The notes beneath the pieces were generated by a model. The model did not search any database. It saw only the letters and a list, made by a program, of their open reading frames with translations, and was not told the DNA's origin. Made by a program: the position numbers and the translations under genes. Positions 58,701 to 64,000 of a stretch of 64,000 nucleotides of DNA are shown here, in pieces. The stretch is from assembly GCA_033060915.1 (NCBI GenBank), contig CM065386.1, forward strand, positions 4,717,001 to 4,781,000, in the 5' to 3' direction. The DNA is from Euryodendron excelsum. Lineage: Eukaryota; Streptophyta; Magnoliopsida; Ericales; Pentaphylacaceae. Every line of letters starts with the position of its first letter. The first letter of the stretch is position 1.

Positions 58701-58960
58701 CACTGTGGGGAGTAGCGTGGGAGGAGGCTGTTGTGTCTACCACCCATTCAGAATTCTGCCTAGCAATGTGGAGGCATGTCTCTTCTTCCATGGAGAGTAT
58801 TGCGACATTTCCTTTAATGGTGATTAAAGTGTCACCATCTTTCTTTTTGTGCTGGTGATTGCCTTGACCTTGCTCTCTTTTCAATTTTCGGTTGTCCTTC
58901 TTCATGTGACCTTCAATGTCACAATGATAGCAGGTAAACTTCCCATGTTGGTTACTAGAT
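55751..58960 (-). pseudogene. Copia-2 pol pseudogene
   Basis: Reading on the minus strand, the zinc-knuckle end and protease region contain WVVDTTASSHAT (near 58750). Integrase remnants run 58500-57640, ending with YLRVFGCKTFVHV and FIGYGDEEFGYRL. RT remnants are at 57000-56640, with YVDDIVIVG near 56740. RNase H pieces occupy 56524-55731, including VVGNLMY and DSQSALALSKN. Open stretches are short and separated by stops and frame changes, so no polyprotein can be made. The motifs resemble the tobacco Tnt1 class of copia elements. Confidence 0.88.
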
Positions 58961-59665
58961 CTGTTGGGATCCTGTGACTTTTATCTTCTTTTACCTTTAC
59001 CTGTTCCTCGTCCTCTACCTCGGCCTTTGTTATCTTTTTGAGGCCTTTTCCTGCTTTCTGTAACGAGGGCATACGATTGCTCTATGCCAGCTTACTTCCG
59101 TTTGGTTTCTTCATTGAATAAGGCATCCTTAACCATTGTCATGGTAAGTTTGCCGTTTAGAGTTGAGTTGCTAAAGGACACCATCAACATCTCCCAACTG
59201 TCTGGTAAAGAACTGAGAAGTAAGAGGGCTTGCTTTTCATCTTCCTGTGACAGTTCCATGGTTGTGAGTTGGTTCACTAGATTCTGAAACTCACTAGTGT
59301 GCTCAGCAATTGAAATTCCGCTCTTTAACTTCTAGTTGACAAGTCGCCGTATTAAGAAAGTTTTGTTTCGAGCGGTTTTGGCTTGATACATATTCTCTAG
59401 TTTCACCCAGAGGGTATATGCATCTGTCTCCTAAGTAACATGTCAGAATACGCCATGGTCGATCCATTATCTGATTAAACCGATAGTCTTCTTACTCTTC
59501 TTTTTCCACTCTGCTTCCGTTATTGTCGTTGGTTTTACTCTTACTTAATTCAAAGGATCAAATGAATCTCGACAATTCAAATAATCCTCCACTCTAGGTC
59601 TCCAAATAGCATAATTCGAAGAGGTGAGCATGATTATACCTCATGCAGTTAACATTGTTGGCGCC
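58961..59665 (-). pseudogene. Copia-2 gag remnant
   Basis: The minus strand keeps gag-like pieces, SNYAIWRPRVEDYL near 59620 and EDEKQALLLLSSLPDSWEML near 59250-59190, typical of copia gag. A zinc-knuckle type CYHCDIEGHMKKD follows at about 58930-58895. Several stops interrupt it. Confidence 0.8.
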
Positions 59666-59679
59666 TCCATGAATTTAAA

Positions 59680-59865
59680 AAATTTAGAGTCAAACTATAA
59701 TTTTTAGAAAGTTCTACGGTTAAACTGTAATTTTTTAAAATTTAAAGGTCGAACTGTAATTTTCAAAAAAATTATGGATCAAACTATAATTTTTAAAAAG
59801 TTTGAGGGTTAAATTGTAATTTTTTAAAAATTTGGGAGTTAAACTGTAATTTTGAAAAGTTTTGG
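59680..59865. repeat. 33-bp minisatellite in copia-2 leader
   Basis: About five or six imperfect units built around aaactgtaattttt plus an A/T-rich filler lie between the primer site and gag. The minus-strand frame 59965-59735 reads them as repeats of the form FxNYSLTxK, about 11 residues each. Whether that frame was ever translated is unknown. Confidence 0.7.
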
Positions 59866-60113
59866 TGATGTAGCAACTGACTGGGCACTGACTAGGTAGC
59901 TTCTTCTCTAGCGCCAGTGACTTTACCAGCGTTGACTGGCTGGAGATAAATTTTGACCGGCTCATACAGGCTCATTTTAACTCTGTTTTCGACGTAGTTT
60001 ACGGCATTGGACTCGTATCGTCAAGATAAACACACTGGTGTGGTCGAAACATAATTTTGAGCACTTTGATTTATGAGCAGTGAGCAAAAACTATTTTTGC
60101 TCCGACGACTCTA

Positions 60114-60132
60114 AAGAGCCTCTGATATCACT
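60114..60132 (-). other. Copia-2 primer-binding site
   Basis: Directly after the 5' LTR the minus strand reads AGTGATATCAGAGGC, close to the plant initiator-tRNA-Met primer site tggtatcagagc. Confidence 0.75.
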
Positions 60133-60441
60133 TGTTGTGCCCAGAAAATATTCACATGAACTGAGAGAGAAAAACAACTTCTAAATGAAGAAAACCGATT
60201 ACAAGGAGAGGGAGAAAAACTTCTTCACTCAACTCAACTCAACTTACAAAAAAAACTCTCTCAAACACACATCACCACACTCTCAACTTTCACTTGTTGG
60301 AGTATATCTATTCTACACAATAGTAGTAGCTCATGGAGATAAAAATTCTTGAATCCTCATGAGATCCCTTGATGTCTTTGTTGACAATGGATCCAATAAG
60401 AATGAGGATCCAATGAAGAATCTAATGGTAATGGTTCAACA
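60133..60441 (-). repeat. Copia-2 5' LTR (TATA segment deleted)
   Basis: 309 bp, about 63 bp shorter than the 3' LTR. The segment around gtggctatttatagccactacc is missing after caatagtagtag, along with other small gaps. The outer ends match the 3' LTR. Confidence 0.88.
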
Positions 60442-60446
60442 TTTAC

Positions 60447-61614
60447 TAGGTTGTGTTGCTCTTCCAAATGAATATATTAAGACAAGTCAGCATCACGAAG
60501 ATGCATATATATATATATATAATCGTACGAATTGTAAGCTTTGATGTAATGAGTTTAAAATTTAGCAATCTTTTTAAATTTGTGATGTTTATCTCCTATG
60601 AATTCTCTGACCCTGATTTGGATTGAAGTGTGCGTAAGGAAACTTAACCACAAAAAGATATGCATATATATCTCATAGACCACGGCATTGGTTGATATCC
60701 GATCCGACTAAAAAGGGTGGAGTAAACAAAGCCGAAAAATCTGGCATACAAACATGGCTTTGCCCTGTAATCTGATTCTGATGGGACCATTGAAATTTAG
60801 AAAGTCAAAACTTCTGCCCAGGATGGAATCTCTCCTCTTCTTCTTGTCCTTTTTTCGTTTTTTATTTTTTGTTCCATGGGAAATCAGACAGCATAAAGCA
60901 AAAAAATAAGCAAGAAGAAAAGAGCAAACAAAGCAAGAAAATAACAGCAAACAAAGCAGAATTAAGGTCTAACAAAATCACTCTTGTCATATTAGCTTGA
61001 AGCAGGGGACTAACGCCAACCGGGGGGATCTCCAGCATCTTCCGTCCAACCAAGCCGGCGGACCAGGAAGTATGATTAACTTAGGAAGGCAAAATTATAT
61101 GTAGTAAAAAGTTCTCAGAAAAGTTTTATTTATTTCATTTTAATTCATTTGAAAGGAAAAATTAAAAATGCTAGCATATAAATTCATTGATGAAAATTCG
61201 ATTTAATAAGAGATAACAATAATGTTTTTAACATAAGTCAGCATCACAAAGATGCATAAAAAATTACAATAATTTCTTTCAACTTTTATTTACACAATAA
61301 TCTAAAAATTAAATTAAAAACATAAAGAAAACTCTAGAAAACAAAAATAAGAAGAATATACATAAGGAATCATAGCTTGGTAGAAGATTTAAATTCCTTG
61401 AACTTACTCTACATCATTAAGACTTTGGATAGCATTCCCAATACTTCTTAAAAGCAAGATTTGTATTATTCTGAAAAAATAATATTATACATAATCTTAT
61501 TTTTTAATTTTATTTTTTACTTTTAAACACAATGGTATAAAAAATTTACTTTTATCTTGGAATGAGAAAATATATTACGGCTAGCATTTTTTCTCTGAAA
61601 TAGTTCAACTTTGA

Positions 61615-61662
<48 letters not shown>

Positions 61663-62829
61663 TTGGAGAAAATCACTTCATCCAAGAATTGGGTGTTTAA
61701 TCGCGTACTCTGCTCCAAGTGGTGTAGAGCTTTAAGTCAAACTTTTCGGCTCCCTCCTTTTTTTTTAAATATATATATATATATATATATATATTTTACT
61801 AAATACAACTACCACTACTCAAAACAGGCCTCTATATATATAAATATTAATATTCTTATTTAAATTTATTCATTTCAAACTCATTTAACTTTGGGATTAT
61901 TAAATATGAAACAAGTTGGCACCCACCTCTTTGTAATTTGCACACAAGTTTTGGGTAGTATTATAAATGAGTCAAAGTAGTAAATTGTTTAAATTTAATT
62001 TGATAATGTTAATGAGTTTTAAAAATATATTTATGCTTGACTTGTTTAATTTTTTAAATAAAATTTAAATAAACTTTAATCAAATGAAATTTAAGTAGTT
62101 AAATTTTTAATATATATAAATTTTTATCAAACCAAGTTTAGAAAAATTTCTAAATCGTCAAATATATTTAATCTTAACTTGTTTTTAGTAAAATAAAAAA
62201 TTAAGGCTAAGTAGCAATTTCTGCCAACACTATTTCTCGTGGATGAGAGAGAGAGAGAACTAACATCATAACAATACATATGAAATAAAACTCGAGGAGT
62301 TGATGCTTTTGATTAACAGATTTGATCATAATTTACTCTCAATTTGTCAATTCGATAATTGGAACCTAAGTAGTTTGGGTCATAGCTGCGGAGTTCATTT
62401 AGATATGAAAAGCACCGCCCTCAGAAAAACGATAAGGGATCATTCCATTTACCAATTTCTCATAGTCGAATAGTAAGCAGAGAAGGAAATAGAGTGGAAG
62501 GGACAATACTTCACCAAAAAAAGAAGGCTCCCATTATTTCTTACCAGAACCCCTTTCTATTTTTCTGTTATAAAAATACGTTTTGATATTGTTTTTGTCT
62601 TCTTAGGAAAATTATCATTAAGTGGGTCAAGTTGGCAACAAGTCAACGAACCAACTTAAAAAAGAATAATTAGAAAAGTAACATCAATCATTGATATTAT
62701 CATATATACAAATAGAGATAGAAAGAGAGAGAGAGTAAAAATTAATTAAAATTAAATAATATAATGATTCCCACTAATTGAGCTAGCACATCTACCTTAT
62801 GTATTATTGAAAATTTTAAGATACGTTGT
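60447..62829. other. Distal block B4 and following spacer
   Basis: 60447-61470 matches the end of block B3. After that the DNA is AT-rich with no gene seen. A pure GA run lies at about 61619-61659, an AT run at about 61769-61794, and shorter GA runs near 62247 and 62726. Confidence 0.55.
61619..61659. repeat. GA dinucleotide microsatellite
   Basis: About 20 uninterrupted GA units. Confidence 0.9.
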
Positions 62830-63500
62830 TTTTAGGTAGGGCTGTAGGGGTACAAGATTTTCAATTATTCTTATTTTTTTGCAATTAGTCTATATGGATT
62901 ATCTCAGTTGATTTTTTGCTGAGTTAGAGTCGCATTAACTATAATTTGCCCCTTTAATTTTTGTTTCCATTTGACTCGTAAAGGAGTTGGCAGCCCCTGC
63001 ATGATGAAAGGGTGATAGAATAATTTGAGTGAAAGTACATCTTGCATACTAGGTGATTCAATGGTATTTGGTTATGTACTCTAATACTTCAATTGTTGAA
63101 GTCACAAGTTTGACTCCAATTCCCACCTAGTAATAAATTTGTGTTGTTATTTATAACCTTGAGGAATAATCAGGTTTAATAAGTTGCTCGTGATATAATT
63201 ACTTGTTATTGATTGTCAAAAAAAAATAATAATAGGATTATCATGGGATTTGAAAACATTGCTTGATTTCGCTTATATAAGCATTATACTTTACACTCGA
63301 GACGTTAAGAACTAGTCGAGTAAATTGAATTAATTAAAAGTGACGGCAATGTTACGGAACATAATTATTTTTTAGAAGGTATTCAAGCCTTCAAATTGAC
63401 TATTCCACCGATCTTTTAACCCTCCACTTAAAGTATATACACTCCAGCAAAAATAAAGTAAACTTCATTGTTAACACTAAAGAATTCCCACCGCTATGGT
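62830..63500. repeat. Partial, diverged fourth copy of the 1.57-kb repeat
   Basis: Strings such as ttgattttttgctgagttag, gaaagggtgatagaataatttgag and ctatggtttaccaattcaatg match the second half of the 1.57-kb repeat (33280-33800) and also the spacer near 3500. It suggests that another gene unit may begin near here and continue beyond the window. Confidence 0.6.
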
Positions 63501-63503
63501 TTA

Positions 63504-63746
63504 CCAATTCAATGCATGGACCTCTGGAAACGCATACATATATATATATATATGCGTGAATTAGCTGTCAAAAAAGAAAAATATTATCCACAACGGCCAA
63601 CTGTGGTTGATAAATTCCAACTCAATGCATGGACCTCTAGAAACGCATATATATATATATATATGTGTGTGTGTGTATGTATGCGTAAATTAGCTGTCCA
63701 AAAAGAAAAGTATTATCCACAACTGCAACTGTGGTTGATAAATTCC
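63504..63746. repeat. 113-bp tandem duplication with AT and GT runs
   Basis: Copy 1 is 63504-63616 and copy 2 is 63617-63746. Both begin ccaa-tcaatgcatggacctct, contain an AT run, and end gtggttgataaattcc. Copy 2 is longer because of an added GT-rich run (63666-63680). The + frame 63468-63752 reads through both copies but looks like a by-product. Confidence 0.85.
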
Positions 63747-64000
63747 AACTGATGTAGAATTCATCAGCCGCCGGAGAGGATCACCCACGCCCGCGGTGGT
63801 GAATAGTAGTCCTTGTCAAGAAAACTGTATCTTTGACTCTTTCAACAATAAGTGAATTAAAAAATGACTTGGTGTGCATAGTGCTGTTGATGTATATATA
63901 TGTGTATATAGATTGGGGGTAGTTCAGTCTTTTTCTCTCTGTCTAGGGTTAGCTTATATATGTGTTGTTTCTATTCATTGTATTGTAACTGTTTTTCATA
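63747..64000. other. Right-edge DNA, no gene seen
   Basis: A short GC-richer patch (gccgccggagaggatcaccc and on) begins near 63768. AT and CT stretches follow. It could be the start of another repeat or gene flank cut off by the window, but no class is recognised. Confidence 0.35.

Larger units (their letters stand above)
55365..60441 (-). mobile_element. Copia-2: degraded Ty1/copia LTR retrotransposon, Tnt1/Tork-like
   Basis: About 5.08 kb on the minus strand. LTRs at 60133-60441 (5') and 55365-55736 (3') begin and end with the inverted pair TGTTG and CAACA. A tRNA-Met-type primer site follows the 5' LTR and a purine tract precedes the 3' LTR. Gag, protease, integrase, RT and RNase H pieces are in copia order, with many stops and frame changes. 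It lies in the gene 4 3' flank, and block B3 has the empty site, so it probably inserted after the B duplication. Confidence 0.93.
46122..61470. repeat. Duplicated block B4 (contains gene 4)
   Basis: This is the partner of 34304-45950. After removing copia-2 (55365-60441) the block is about 10.3 kb against about 11.6 kb for B3. The shared right end includes ccaagccggcggaccagga, followed by matching AT-rich DNA to about 61470. Confidence 0.75.

Noticed and set aside
63030..63200. tRNA-like or SINE-like sequence (ggtatttggttatg to agtttgactcc)
   Set aside because: The B-box-like string is imperfect, no cloverleaf could be drawn, and part of it matches the flanking 1.57-kb repeat, so an RNA gene is not supported.

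Overview
The window is eudicot plant nuclear DNA. The coding exons are interrupted by short AT-rich GT-AG introns, the repeats are plant Ty1/copia elements and MITEs, and the genes belong to a plant-only receptor family. The species cannot be named from the sequence; a woody rosid is only a guess.

The main content is a tandem cluster of G-type lectin S-domain receptor-like kinases (SD1 type, At4g27290-like), all on the + strand, each with the same seven-exon structure. Exons 2 to 6 have nearly constant lengths (132/135, 158, 211, 238, 151 bp). There are two pairs. Pair A is gene 1 (11563-14970, intact, 821 aa) and gene 2 (24825-28229, broken by a one-base insertion and TGA in the last exon). 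Pair B is gene 3 (38597-43130, 829 aa) and gene 4 (49508-54208, 832 aa), both open throughout. Each gene lies in a large duplicated block: A1 1157-15663 and A2 19886-28943, then B3 about 34304-45950 and B4 about 46122-61470. Relics show that the cluster was once larger: a last-exon fragment at 31501-31612, and broken gene starts upstream of genes 1 and 2.

Two degraded Ty1/copia LTR retrotransposons sit in the blocks. Copia-1 (3707-9574, +) is in block A1; its empty site is in A2 at 22597-22601. Copia-2 (55365-60441, -) is in block B4; its empty site is in B3 at 44244-44248. Both therefore appear to have inserted after the block duplications. Several MITE-like elements are also present in one paralogous block and absent from the other, including a Tourist-like one with a TTA target duplication at 44612-44984.

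Between genes 1 and 2, on the minus strand, are pieces of an unrecognised multi-exon gene (about 15604-20224). At least two of its exons join in phase. Truncated copies of its ends lie at 1462-1511 and 28735-28943. The remaining intergenic DNA is AT-rich, with GA/CT and AT microsatellites, a 1.57-kb repeat in two tandem copies plus two further copies, and smaller tandem duplications.

The intact receptors should be plasma-membrane proteins with an extracellular lectin/S-locus/PAN region and a cytoplasmic Ser/Thr kinase. No ligand or pathway can be inferred from sequence. I found no convincing novel system. The most interesting points are the truncated kinase of gene 2, the DFG-Ser motif shared by genes 3 and 4, the replacement hotspot between genes 1 and 2, and the unidentified minus-strand gene.
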